64,000 nucleotides of DNA, from the NCBI GenBank assembly GCA_900541925.1, contig UQMB01000010.1:36629-100628 (forward strand). The letters run 5' to 3'. Each line of letters begins with the position of its first letter. The stretch's first letter is position 1. The translations under genes were made by a program, and so were the position numbers. Below the pieces are notes generated by a model. The model saw only the letters and a list, made by a program, of their open reading frames with translations, searched no databases and was not told the DNA's origin. This document shows positions 8,093 through 16,440 of the stretch, piece by piece. This DNA is from an uncultured Bacteroidales bacterium. Lineage in GTDB: Bacteria > Bacteroidota > Bacteroidia > Bacteroidales > UBA932.

Positions 8093-9454
8093 ATGAATAC
8101 TGATTTCATAACAGCGGACTTCATGCTTGGCAATGATTTCGGCAGGGAACTATACCACAAATATGCGTCGGGCGCTCCAATCGTGGATTTTCATAATCAT
8201 CTTGATGTGAATGACATTTTGGAAGACCGCAAGCATAGTAATATAGCGGAATTGTGGGTCTGTGCCGACAAGTACAAGCACCGGGCCATGCGTATCGCCG
8301 GAATCAGCGAGAGGCTCATCACAGGGAAAGCCCCGGCGAAAGAGAAGTTCCAGGCATGGTGCGGACTTATGCCGTATACGGTGTTCAACCCTCTTTTCCA
8401 CTGGTCCTGCCTTGAAATGAAAAACATTTTCGGCATAGACGAGGTTCCTTCGAAGGACAATTGGGAGGAGATATGGGAGGCGTGCAACACGAAACTCTCC
8501 ACAGACGACTTCTCGACGAACTCTATCCTTCGCCGGATGAATGTCAAGTCTCTCACGACATCCAATGATGCCATGGAAGATGTGAGCGTGCATAGCAGGG
8601 CTTCCCGGAAGTCATCAATGTGCGTGGCGCCGTCTCTGAGGGCTGATTCAATAGTTGACTTCAAACTTGCCGGAGCCCCGGACAGCTTGGGCGAGTATCT
8701 TGAGCTGGTGAAGAGCAGGCTTGACTCCTTCGCAGGCAATGGCTGCCGTCTTTCTGATCATGCCCTTGACAACGGATTCTTTTATGCCAGGACTTCCCGC
8801 CAGGAGGCCGACGGGCTGTACGCCAGACTTACAAATGGAGGTGCGATAGGCAAGACGGAGCTTCTCCGGCTCAAGTCTTTCATGCTGGATTTCCTTGCCC
8901 GGGAATATGCTCGGAGAGGTTGGGTGATGCAGTTGCACATAGGGGCGGAGAGATGGACAAGTACTCGTCTTCGCAGAATATCTGGCCCGGCGGGCGGATA
9001 TGCCGGAATAGGCAACAGCTGCTGCCTTAGAGCCGTGTGCGATTTTCTGGACGGGCTTGATGCGGATGGCCTTATGCCTAAGACGATTCTCTACACCCTC
9101 AATCCTTCCGACAACGCGATGCTTGCCACACTGACCGGTTCGTTCTCCGAGTCAGGCGTGCAGAAGCTCCAGTTCGGTCCGGCCTGGTGGTACAATGATC
9201 ATGAGTGCGGTATCCGTGACAACCTCGATGCTCTTGGTTCATATTCGCTGATGTCCATGTCATTGGGGATGACTACGGATTCGAGGACGATTCTATCTTT
9301 TTCGCGTCATGACTACTTCAGGAGGATTCTTTGCGATTACATTGGAAATAGGGTTGAGAGGGGCGGACTCCCGGCCGATATGGAGTTCCTCGGAGGGGTT
9401 GTCACAGGCATATCATACAAGAATGCAGACAAATGGATATATGGAAATGAATAA
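8093..9454 (+). CDS. uxaC: Glucuronate/galacturonate isomerase (uronate isomerase)
   Basis: Uronate isomerase converts D-glucuronate to D-fructuronate or D-galacturonate to D-tagaturonate. The 453-residue protein matches the family: PIVDFHNHLD metal-binding start (about 24-33), KHRAMRIAGI, HWSCLEMKNIFGID, VMQLHIGAERW in the middle, and the C-terminal YFRRILCDYIGNRVERG. It starts 3 nt after the RraA-like gene and overlaps the next gene, so it is part of the same transcript. With UxuA and an SDR reductase it makes a route from uronate to 2-keto-3-deoxygluconate. The kinase and aldolase for the last steps are not in this window. Confidence 0.92.
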   Translation: MNTDFITADFMLGNDFGRELYHKYASGAPIVDFHNHLDVNDILEDRKHSNIAELWVCADKYKHRAMRIAGISERLITGKAPAKEKFQAWCGLMPYTVFNPLFHWSCLEMKNIFGIDEVPSKDNWEEIWEACNTKLSTDDFSTNSILRRMNVKSLTTSNDAMEDVSVHSRASRKSSMCVAPSLRADSIVDFKLAGAPDSLGEYLELVKSRLDSFAGNGCRLSDHALDNGFFYARTSRQEADGLYARLTNGGAIGKTELLRLKSFMLDFLAREYARRGWVMQLHIGAERWTSTRLRRISGPAGGYAGIGNSCCLRAVCDFLDGLDADGLMPKTILYTLNPSDNAMLATLTGSFSESGVQKLQFGPAWWYNDHECGIRDNLDALGSYSLMSMSLGMTTDSRTILSFSRHDYFRRILCDYIGNRVERGGLPADMEFLGGVVTGISYKNADKWIYGNE

Positions 9455-10280
9455 AGGAAAAGTGGCTGTGGTGACCGGTGCGGGCGGAGTCCTGTGCGGT
9501 CCGATAGTTTGTGATCTTGCCCGGCAGGGCTACAAACTTGTCTTGATAGGAAGGACTCTTGACAAATTGGAGTCAAGAGCCGCCAAGGTCCGTGAGGAAG
9601 GGGGTGAGTGCATGTGCATCGCCGCCGATGTGACCGATGAGGCTGAGATTAAAGCGGCATGTGACAAGGTCAATGCCGCCTACGGCAAGGTTTCCGTTCT
9701 GATAAATGGGGCGGGAGGCAATCAGATGGATGTGATTGCAAATGTCAACGAGTTCTCTCCGGAAGAGCTTGAGCAGGGACATCAGTTCCGCGGATTCTTT
9801 GACTTGAAGATGGACAGGTTCCTGGATGTGGTCAATGTCAACATCATGGGTACTGTCATCCCGTGTCAGGTCTTCGCACGCGATATGGCCGAAGCCGGAG
9901 GCGGGGCGATAGTCAATTTCGCTTCGATGAATACCTACCGTCCTCTGTCCAGAGTGCCGGCTTATGCCTTGTCCAAGGCTGCGGTGTCCAATTTCACTCA
10001 GTGGCTGGCTGCATACCTCGCTCCGGCAGGTATCAGGGTTAACGCAGTCGCTCCCGGTTTCTTCATCAACGACAGGAGCAAGAAACTGATGTATAAAGAG
10101 GACGGCACTCCAACGGCACGTGCCGAGCATATCATGTACAACACTCCCATGCATCGCTGGGGGCGGGCCGAAGAACTGCTCGGTTGCGTGAACTGGCTGA
10201 TAGATGATGAGAAAGCCTCGTTCGTGACCGGAATCACCGTACCGGTTGACGGCGGGTTCCTGAGCAGTCCAGGCCTTTAA
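9441..10280 (+). CDS. SDR-family oxidoreductase, probable D-mannonate oxidoreductase (fructuronate reductase)
   Basis: The protein of about 279 residues is a classical short-chain dehydrogenase: a nucleotide-binding TGAGGVLCGP at the N-terminus, INGAGG, FASMNTY carrying the catalytic Ser, YALSK carrying the Tyr/Lys pair, and a C-terminal VPVDGGFLSSPG. I start it at the ATG at 9441 (another is at 9447), which overlaps the 3' end of uxaC. A longer in-frame extension to 9309 lies wholly inside uxaC and is not needed. In other Bacteroidota an SDR of this kind in a uxaC-uxuA operon takes the place of UxuB, reducing fructuronate to mannonate. That function is inferred from context. Confidence 0.85.
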   Translation: MEMNKGKVAVVTGAGGVLCGPIVCDLARQGYKLVLIGRTLDKLESRAAKVREEGGECMCIAADVTDEAEIKAACDKVNAAYGKVSVLINGAGGNQMDVIANVNEFSPEELEQGHQFRGFFDLKMDRFLDVVNVNIMGTVIPCQVFARDMAEAGGGAIVNFASMNTYRPLSRVPAYALSKAAVSNFTQWLAAYLAPAGIRVNAVAPGFFINDRSKKLMYKEDGTPTARAEHIMYNTPMHRWGRAEELLGCVNWLIDDEKASFVTGITVPVDGGFLSSPGL

Positions 10281-10297
10281 ATCAGGCTGTACCATGT

Positions 10298-10347
10298 AAA
10301 AGAACTCCTGCCTTGGCACATGGGTGTGCGTAGGCAGGAGTTCTTTT
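10298..10347. terminator. Strong bidirectional hairpin terminator
   Basis: A perfect 15-bp stem (10298-10312 with 10333-10347) with a 20-nt loop sits between the convergent uronate operon and the aspT-type gene. The stem starts with AAAAG and ends with CTTTT, so it gives a U-tract in both directions. Confidence 0.85.
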
Positions 10348-10367
10348 ATAACTAAGGCATTTAAGCG

Positions 10368-12029
10368 TCAGGCCATCGCAACGAGTATCATTACCTGGGC
10401 TATCAGCACCCTCATGAACATGGAGAGCGGATAGACCGTGGCGTAGTTGAGCGACACGTACTGGCTGCCGTAGGCGTTCTGGGCGAACGCGAGGACAGGC
10501 GGATTGGTGGTGCCGCCGGCGATGAGGCCGCAGAGCTGGTAGAAGTTGAGCTTGCAGACGAAGCGCCCGATCAGCGCGATGACCACGATAGGGATGATTG
10601 TGATGAGGGCTCCATAGAGTATCCACCACCAGCCTCCAGCCGTGAGGGACGAGACGAAAGTGCGTCCGGCACCGAGTCCCACCGCCGCGAGGAAGAAGGA
10701 GATTCCGATCTCCCTGATCATCATGTTGGCGCTCAGCGTAGTGTAGGTCGTGATATGGAATCGTGGACCGAGGTGGCTGATGATGATGGCCACGATGAGC
10801 GGGCCTCCGGCCAGTCCGAGTTTGATAGGCTGGGGGATTCCGGGCACGGCGATAGGCACGCAGCCGAGCACGACGCCGAGCGCGATTCCCAGGAAGATTG
10901 GGAAGAGGTTCGGCTTCTCAAGCGCCGAGGCCTTGTTGCCCACGAGTTTGGCGAGGGCGTCGATGCCCTCCTTGTCTCCCACCACCTGGAGATAGTCTCC
11001 GACCTGGACCCGGAGGTCCGGCGCTGCCACGAGCTCGACACCTGAACGTGCGACTCTGGTGACGGTGACGGCGTATTTGCCCTTGAAGAGAATCTCGCTG
11101 AGCTTCTTGCCTGTGAGGGAGGAGTTGGTGATCCCGAGTCTCTTGACGCTCGGAACGCCCTTCTTGCTTTTGAACTTGATCCAGTCGTCCAGATGCATAG
11201 GAATCTCCGCTCCGAAGACGATGCGGATCTTGTCCACGCATTTCTGTGTCGTCACGATCAGCACCTTGTCGCCTTCGTGCAGGACTGCGTCGTCTTCAGG
11301 GACGAATTCCTCGCCGTCACGCATTATCCTTGAGACGACCATCTCGTTCTTGAGATCCTCGGTGATCACATCCTTGAGGCTCTTGCCGATGATGGCCGGA
11401 TTGGTGACCTCGCAGTGCATGCGCCTTGCCGTCTCGGCCGCGCTGCTCTGGGACTCTATGGCCTTGGTCTCCTCTTCGAGGTTGACTCTGAACACGGCCT
11501 TGAATATGATGAGCAGGGCGAGTACGCCCAGAACTCCCATCGGGTAGGCTACTGCGTAGGCTGAAGCCAGCCTTGATGCGTCAGTGCCGGATCCTCCCGA
11601 ATCGAGGAGAGTCTGCTGCGCTGCACCGAGGCCTGGGGTGTTGGTCACGGCTCCGGACATCACTCCGACCATCGTCTGGAGGCTCTCGCCGCTGACCAGA
11701 TGGATGCCGAACGCCGTCAGCGCGGCCATGAGCACGAGCCCTACTGCCAGCAGGTTAAGCTTGACGCCGCCGTTCTTGAAGGAAGAGAGGAATCCCGGGC
11801 CGACCTGGAGACCTATCGAGTAGACGAAGAGTATCAGGCCGAAGTCCTTCATGAAAGAGAGAACCCTGGCATTCGGGACGAAGCCGAAATGCCCCATCAC
11901 GATGCCGACGAAAAGTATCCAGGTCGAGCCTATGGTTATGCCCTTGAAGTTGAACTTCGCGAGGCAGAGCCCGACGGTGATGGCTATCGCGAAAAGAAGT
12001 ATCGAGTATGCTGTCCCGCTGATTACCAT
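10368..12029 (-). CDS. AspT/YidE-type antiporter-family membrane transporter (AAEx family)
   Basis: The 553-residue protein has the two-half layout of the aspartate:alanine exchanger family: about five membrane segments with a glycine-rich core (FVYSIGLQVGPGFLSSFK, SGAVTNTPGLGAAQQTLL), two central cytosolic TrkA-C/RCK-like domains (about 205-375), and a second membrane half with LAGGTTNPPVLAFAQNAYG. The substrate is unknown; characterised members exchange amino or dicarboxylic acids. Its ATG overlaps the end of the upstream peptidase-like lipoprotein gene by 7 nt, pointing to a two-gene operon. A second copy of the same family lies at 59708-61381. Confidence 0.88.
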   Translation of the reverse strand: MVISGTAYSILLFAIAITVGLCLAKFNFKGITIGSTWILFVGIVMGHFGFVPNARVLSFMKDFGLILFVYSIGLQVGPGFLSSFKNGGVKLNLLAVGLVLMAALTAFGIHLVSGESLQTMVGVMSGAVTNTPGLGAAQQTLLDSGGSGTDASRLASAYAVAYPMGVLGVLALLIIFKAVFRVNLEEETKAIESQSSAAETARRMHCEVTNPAIIGKSLKDVITEDLKNEMVVSRIMRDGEEFVPEDDAVLHEGDKVLIVTTQKCVDKIRIVFGAEIPMHLDDWIKFKSKKGVPSVKRLGITNSSLTGKKLSEILFKGKYAVTVTRVARSGVELVAAPDLRVQVGDYLQVVGDKEGIDALAKLVGNKASALEKPNLFPIFLGIALGVVLGCVPIAVPGIPQPIKLGLAGGPLIVAIIISHLGPRFHITTYTTLSANMMIREIGISFFLAAVGLGAGRTFVSSLTAGGWWWILYGALITIIPIVVIALIGRFVCKLNFYQLCGLIAGGTTNPPVLAFAQNAYGSQYVSLNYATVYPLSMFMRVLIAQVMILVAMA

Positions 12030-13630
12030 ACGAAGTCGAATTTCACATCTACAGGGATGCCCTCGAGCATCATGTTGAATGCGTCGGCCTTCAGGTCGTC
12101 ATCGATGTTGCCGTATTGGGCTGTGAACTGCTTGGCGGCAGCGAAATCTCCGCGGCCCTGGAGTTCAAGCGTCTCTGAAACGAGGGATGAGATGCCCTTG
12201 TGGAAAGCGTCGTAGTCGATGTAATAGCATCCGTCCTGATGGCGAGAGAAGGCGCCGGCCTGTTTGAGATAGTTGTAGCAGATGACATTAGCCTTGCCGA
12301 CCACTCCCTCTGTGCCGAATCTGGCTGAGCGCAGAAGGGCGGTGAGGAATGTGGCGTAGCCGTCCTCCTTGGTGACGATCTCGTTGGTCTCGAAATTGCC
12401 GAGCACATCTGATGCGAGGTATGCTCCGAGCGCGAGGGCCTTGGTCTCCTCGATCACGTCAGCCTGGCTGTCCAGAGCCTCGTCAACGGTGCGGCCGTCA
12501 AGGGTCTGCTTGACTCCGAGGGCGTGCGCCACCTCACGGAAGGCCACATTCCAGAAGAACGCCTTGTCGTTGATGTGCTCGCGGTCCCTGTCGCTGATGA
12601 CAAGGTCGGCCGTAGGGATGAGTATGCTGTTGAACTTGGCGGATATCACATTCTGCATGAGTATGGTGCGTGTGCCTTTCTCTGCCTGCACCTTCGTGTC
12701 GAACGGAAGGTTGATGGCTATGTCCTTGACGGCGCAGTTGGATGCTCCGGCGTAGTAGAGGGCGTCGCAGACATAGATGGTGGACGCCGTGCCAGGTTTG
12801 AAGGACTTGAGTTCCTCGCGGCATGGGAGGTTCTGCTGGAATGCCGGCAGCTGCTCGCTGAACTTGGCTATCTGTGCTGTGCGGGTGAGGTTTTTAAGCA
12901 TCACGAAAGCGCCGAAGGAGCGCTTGATTCCGTGGAGTTCGTCGTCGCGGCTCTCGTTGGGGCCGAGTACGAGATCCATCTTGCTGTCGTCCGTGTCAAG
13001 CCATTTCAGCGCGCTCTGCTCGTAGGAGTCGGTCTTCAGGTCTTCGGCCTTGGCGAGCAGGTATTCCCGCACGCTCGGCACGATGGTGAGGTCGGCTGCC
13101 GCCGTGAGGTAGTTGGCGATCTTGTCGATGTTCTCCTTATAGGCGTCGTGGTACCACTCAGTGGTGAGCTTGCCTTCGGAGTCCCTGCGGATGAGGGTGT
13201 AAGGGCTGTATTTTGCCGGGTCGTCGAATGCTTCCCATTCGGCCTGGGTCATGTCCGCCGGGTAGAAGCACTTGCCGGCCGGGATCTCCGCTTGATAGCC
13301 TTCTATGAAGCTATTGCCGGTGATCCTGTCCCATGGGCCGTAGTTGATGTCTGCGTATTCTTTGATCTTCGGGGATGTGATTGCGCTGTCGAGAGCCTGC
13401 TTGTCACCGAACACCTGCTTCCAGTAGATCTTGTCCGCCTCCATGGCGGCGAAACGATAGAGGTTGAGAACCTCCTTGCCGTAGATGGAAATGGCGTTGG
13501 TGTAAGCCGAATTCTCGGGGCCGATTTTCACTGTCTCATACTTGGCGAAGTTGACGTCATCCTTCTTGTTCCCGCTGCAGGATGAGAGCAGGGCAACCGC
13601 AAGGGCTGCTGCTATGAACATCTTTTTCAT
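12023..13630 (-). CDS. M49 (dipeptidyl-peptidase III)-like lipoprotein with altered zinc motif
   Basis: The 535-residue protein has a lipoprotein signal peptide (ALLSSCSG, Cys at about 18). Its middle and C-terminal parts resemble the family M49-related peptidases common in Bacteroidota, where a HEVAHGLG-type zinc motif is followed by EEGKAD. Here the first motif reads REVAHALG (Arg365, Glu366, His369) and the second EETKALALG (Glu394, Glu395). The first zinc-binding His is therefore Arg (codon CGT, one transition from CAT) and the conserved Asp of the second motif is Leu. The protein may be a non-catalytic relative. It is transcribed with the AspT-type transporter, suggesting that peptide or amino acid handling is the common theme. 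The family assignment rests on motif memory. Confidence 0.72.
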   Translation of the reverse strand: MKKMFIAAALAVALLSSCSGNKKDDVNFAKYETVKIGPENSAYTNAISIYGKEVLNLYRFAAMEADKIYWKQVFGDKQALDSAITSPKIKEYADINYGPWDRITGNSFIEGYQAEIPAGKCFYPADMTQAEWEAFDDPAKYSPYTLIRRDSEGKLTTEWYHDAYKENIDKIANYLTAAADLTIVPSVREYLLAKAEDLKTDSYEQSALKWLDTDDSKMDLVLGPNESRDDELHGIKRSFGAFVMLKNLTRTAQIAKFSEQLPAFQQNLPCREELKSFKPGTASTIYVCDALYYAGASNCAVKDIAINLPFDTKVQAEKGTRTILMQNVISAKFNSILIPTADLVISDRDREHINDKAFFWNVAFREVAHALGVKQTLDGRTVDEALDSQADVIEETKALALGAYLASDVLGNFETNEIVTKEDGYATFLTALLRSARFGTEGVVGKANVICYNYLKQAGAFSRHQDGCYYIDYDAFHKGISSLVSETLELQGRGDFAAAKQFTAQYGNIDDDLKADAFNMMLEGIPVDVKFDFVW

Positions 13631-13658
13631 AAAAAATACATTACTGCTTTTTAACGCG

Positions 13659-13690
13659 CAAAGATACTTAGTTTGTACCTTATTCCCAAA
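13659..13690 (-). promoter_or_regulatory. Bacteroidetes-type promoter of the M49-like/AspT operon
   Basis: On the minus strand a TTTG -33 box (13687-13690) is separated by exactly 20 nt from a TATCTTTG -7 box (13659-13666). The start codon is 28 nt downstream. Both boxes and the spacing match the Bacteroides promoter consensus. Confidence 0.65.
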
Positions 13691-13704
13691 TCAAAAACTT
13701 TTAT

Positions 13705-13712
13705 TATTTTTG
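13705..13712 (+). promoter_or_regulatory. Candidate -7 box of the two-component operon
   Basis: TATTTTTG matches the TAnnTTTG consensus and ends only 6 nt before the ATG at 13719, so the mRNA would be leaderless or nearly so. No -33 box is visible at the normal spacing, so the call is tentative. Confidence 0.35.
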
Positions 13713-13718
13713 TCCGCA

Positions 13719-15704
13719 ATGATGCGGTCCTTATCTTTCCGGGCGCTTCCCGCCTTGTTTCTGATCGTGGTTTCCTGTGGTTCACCAGTCATGACTCCGG
13801 GGGACCGTTTTGCGCAGGCGGACCTCGCCGGAGAGCTGGCCGCATCCATGATGACTTCCAGACCGGATTCGGCTTTCGCCATCCTTCGCGATGCGCGGGC
13901 TTCGGCGACGGACAGCACAGTCATATATTATATAGACGCGCTCTCCTCCAAGTTCCATTACCTGATGTATGAGGACGATTCATGCAAGGCTCTGACCTCC
14001 GCCGTGTCGGCGTGGTTCTCGCGGCAGAGTAATCCGGACCCCGACATGTGCTTCGTCAACGGACTGAGCAACAATGTCCGCGGGGTCTGCTTCCAGGCGG
14101 AGAACGCCCAAGATGAGGCGGAAGCATGCTTCAGGGATGCCGCCGCCAGCCTTGAGCGGAGCGGGAGAGGGAAGTGGCTGCCGGACATCTATGTGAACCT
14201 CAGCAATGTCCTCCTCCATAAGGGAGACTTCGCCTCCGCGGCCTACGAGGCGTCACAGGCCCTGCAATGCGCCGACTCTCTGGGGCTTGACGCTTCCAAG
14301 CACTCGATCAATGTGGCTCTTGCCGAGATTTATGCGCGCATGGCCAACTACGACAAGGCCGGATGGTATTTCGACGCGGCCAGCGAGAAGTATCCGCCGT
14401 CGTCGGACTACGAGACATTCTACTTCTACAACGCCCTCTGCAACTTCTACTATCTCCAGGATGATTACGCCAAGGCCCTTGACGCCGCCAGGAAGGCTTA
14501 CACCGCCGTGCACAAGACCGGGCAGAGGCCGTCAGAGGCGATAGCCGAGGCCAATCTCGGCGACATCTTCATCCGCATGGACAGGCTGGACTCCGCGAAG
14601 ATATGGCTGGACAGGGCCGCCACGTATTTCCGGCAGCCGGGCGCAGATGACGCCGCACTCTTCTATCTGAACGGGCTGTATGCTTCGCTATATCTCCAGA
14701 ATGGCGACGTGGTGACGGCGAGGCGTTATCTGTCGATGCCTTACGATGAGAGAAGGGTCGGTCCGAATTATCTGTATGAGCACTACAAAAGAATGTCCGA
14801 GTACTTCCGCCGCAGCGGGGACTGGCGGCGCGCCCTGTACTACTCGGACAAGGAGAGGGAGTACGATGACTCTCTGCGCAATCTGAAGCATCTCAACAAT
14901 GTGGCGGAAATGTCTGCCAGATACACCCGGGACACGACGCTCATGCATCAGAGGGCCGAGCTTCTGGACAACCGTGCGACGATACGCTCACAGCGACTTA
15001 CAATAACGGTGATCGCCCTGATGCTGGCTCTTTCCGTCTGCGCCTTCATCGCCATACACACCTTGTTGCGCCGCCGCAGGGAACTCCAGAGGCAGAAGGA
15101 GATGCGTCTCATCGGAGAACTCCGCCTGCAGGCCGCGCGCAAGCTGCTCTCGCCGCATCTGCTCTTCAATGCCCTCAACGCCGTGGCCCCGAAGGACTCG
15201 TCCGTCTCGGAACATCTTGTCAATATCGCCCGTTTCAGCGTGCTGATGCTGGACAAGAACACCATACCGCTCAGCGACGAACTGCTGATGAGCCGCGAGT
15301 ATGCCTGTCTCCGCAGGACTATGCATCCTGATGACCCTGAAGTCCTCTGGGATGTGGACCCGTCGGTGGATCAGGGTGCTCCGGTGCCTACTCTCTGCAT
15401 CCAGACCCATGTCGAGAACGCCCTCAAATATGCTTGCGCATCGCGGATTGTGGTCCGTGTGTCCAGAACCCGGGACGCTCTGGAGATTTCCGTCAAGGAC
15501 GACGGAGCCGGGTATCTCAATACGCAGTCCATGCCGGGGCAGGGGACGGCATGGGGCATACAGACCATGTCAAGGACCATCGCCGTCCTCAACGAGACCC
15601 GCAGGAACAAGATGAAATACGATATCCTCAGCGAGGCCGGCAAGTCCGGAACTGAGGTCAGAATAATCATTCCGGATGAAGATCAGGACAGTAATAATAG
15701 ATGA
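13719..15704 (+). CDS. TPR-containing sensor histidine kinase (LytS/His_kinase type)
   Basis: The protein of about 661 residues starts at the ATG at 13719; a longer in-frame extension to 13542 would overlap the divergent gene and its promoter. It has an N-terminal signal or lipobox-like segment (FLIVVSCGS), a periplasmic region of tetratricopeptide-like repeats (about 30-390), one membrane segment (about 427-447), a short coiled coil, then a LytS-type kinase core with SPHLLFNALNAV (His480 as phosphoacceptor), an N-box QTHVENALKYA and the ATP-lid motif KDDGAG. Such kinases signal to LytTR regulators, and one overlaps its 3' end by 29 nt. The stimulus is unknown. The lipobox cysteine with a later membrane segment leaves the topology uncertain. 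Confidence 0.88.
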   Translation: MMRSLSFRALPALFLIVVSCGSPVMTPGDRFAQADLAGELAASMMTSRPDSAFAILRDARASATDSTVIYYIDALSSKFHYLMYEDDSCKALTSAVSAWFSRQSNPDPDMCFVNGLSNNVRGVCFQAENAQDEAEACFRDAAASLERSGRGKWLPDIYVNLSNVLLHKGDFASAAYEASQALQCADSLGLDASKHSINVALAEIYARMANYDKAGWYFDAASEKYPPSSDYETFYFYNALCNFYYLQDDYAKALDAARKAYTAVHKTGQRPSEAIAEANLGDIFIRMDRLDSAKIWLDRAATYFRQPGADDAALFYLNGLYASLYLQNGDVVTARRYLSMPYDERRVGPNYLYEHYKRMSEYFRRSGDWRRALYYSDKEREYDDSLRNLKHLNNVAEMSARYTRDTTLMHQRAELLDNRATIRSQRLTITVIALMLALSVCAFIAIHTLLRRRRELQRQKEMRLIGELRLQAARKLLSPHLLFNALNAVAPKDSSVSEHLVNIARFSVLMLDKNTIPLSDELLMSREYACLRRTMHPDDPEVLWDVDPSVDQGAPVPTLCIQTHVENALKYACASRIVVRVSRTRDALEISVKDDGAGYLNTQSMPGQGTAWGIQTMSRTIAVLNETRRNKMKYDILSEAGKSGTEVRIIIPDEDQDSNNR

Positions 15705-16440
15705 CGGGCACCATAATATAGACTGCCTCATCCGCGACCTCGCGACCTGGCCGCAGGTGGAGGTGATAGGTGCGGAGACTTCGCCGGAGGCGGGGCAGAA
15801 GCTTGTCCTTCGGGAGAAGCCGGACGTGCTCTTCCTGGACATGATGATGCCGGGCAAGAGCGGGCTCCAGCTGCTCGAGGACATCTGCGGGCAGGCGCCT
15901 GACGGGATGCGCATAGTGTTCTACACGGCCTATAGCGGCTTCATGCTGGACGCGATACGCAACTCGGCGTTTGACTTCCTGTTGAAGCCTTATACCAGAG
16001 AGGAACTTTCTGTGGTGGTGAACCGCATACTCGCTGATTTCAGTTCCGCCGCGCCGGCTAAGGAAAGCCCGAGGGAGTCGTTCTCGCGGCTTTTCGACGG
16101 AGGGGAGCGTTTCGCCGTGCTGACTACGACCGGCGTCGCGCTGATCGGCGTCGAGGAGGCTGTGTGCTTCCGTTTCTCCAAGGACGGCGGACGGTGGGCC
16201 GTGACCACTTCCAAGCGCTGCGAATATGAGATGAAGGCGCGCACCGGGGCCTCTGACATCCTCGCGCTGTCGGACAAATATGTCCAGACTTCCAAGGACT
16301 GCATCATCAATTCGTCATACTTGTCGTCGATAGACAACAGCACGATGCGCTGCCGGCTCCGTCCTCCATACAACGATATGGAGATCTATGCCTCACGCCG
16401 ACATTTCTCAAAACTCAGGAGCCTGATCCAGACTATATGA
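15676..16440 (+). CDS. LytTR-family response regulator
   Basis: The 254-residue protein has an N-terminal receiver domain (Asp9/Asp10 acidic pair, phosphoacceptor Asp55 in LFLDMMMPG, YTAYSG, conserved Lys in LLKPYTREE) and a C-terminal LytTR DNA-binding domain (about 145-254, with TTTGVALIGVEEAVCF, LSDKYVQTSKDCIINSSYL and ASRRHFSKLRSLI). It begins inside the kinase gene, so the two should be co-translated. Its 3' end overlaps the convergent MATE gene by 8 nt. LytTR regulators often control membrane, export or surface genes; its targets here cannot be read from the sequence. Confidence 0.92.
   Translation: MKIRTVIIDDGHHNIDCLIRDLATWPQVEVIGAETSPEAGQKLVLREKPDVLFLDMMMPGKSGLQLLEDICGQAPDGMRIVFYTAYSGFMLDAIRNSAFDFLLKPYTREELSVVVNRILADFSSAAPAKESPRESFSRLFDGGERFAVLTTTGVALIGVEEAVCFRFSKDGGRWAVTTSKRCEYEMKARTGASDILALSDKYVQTSKDCIINSSYLSSIDNSTMRCRLRPPYNDMEIYASRRHFSKLRSLIQTI

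Noticed and set aside
12524..13585. A 353-codon plus-strand open frame antisense to the M49-like gene.
   Set aside because: Shadow composition (Val/Glu/Leu rich), no homology, and the minus-strand gene has a lipoprotein signal and a strong promoter.
13542..13718. Upstream extension of the histidine kinase start.
   Set aside because: It would overlap the divergent M49-like gene and run through both promoters; the signal peptide begins at 13719.
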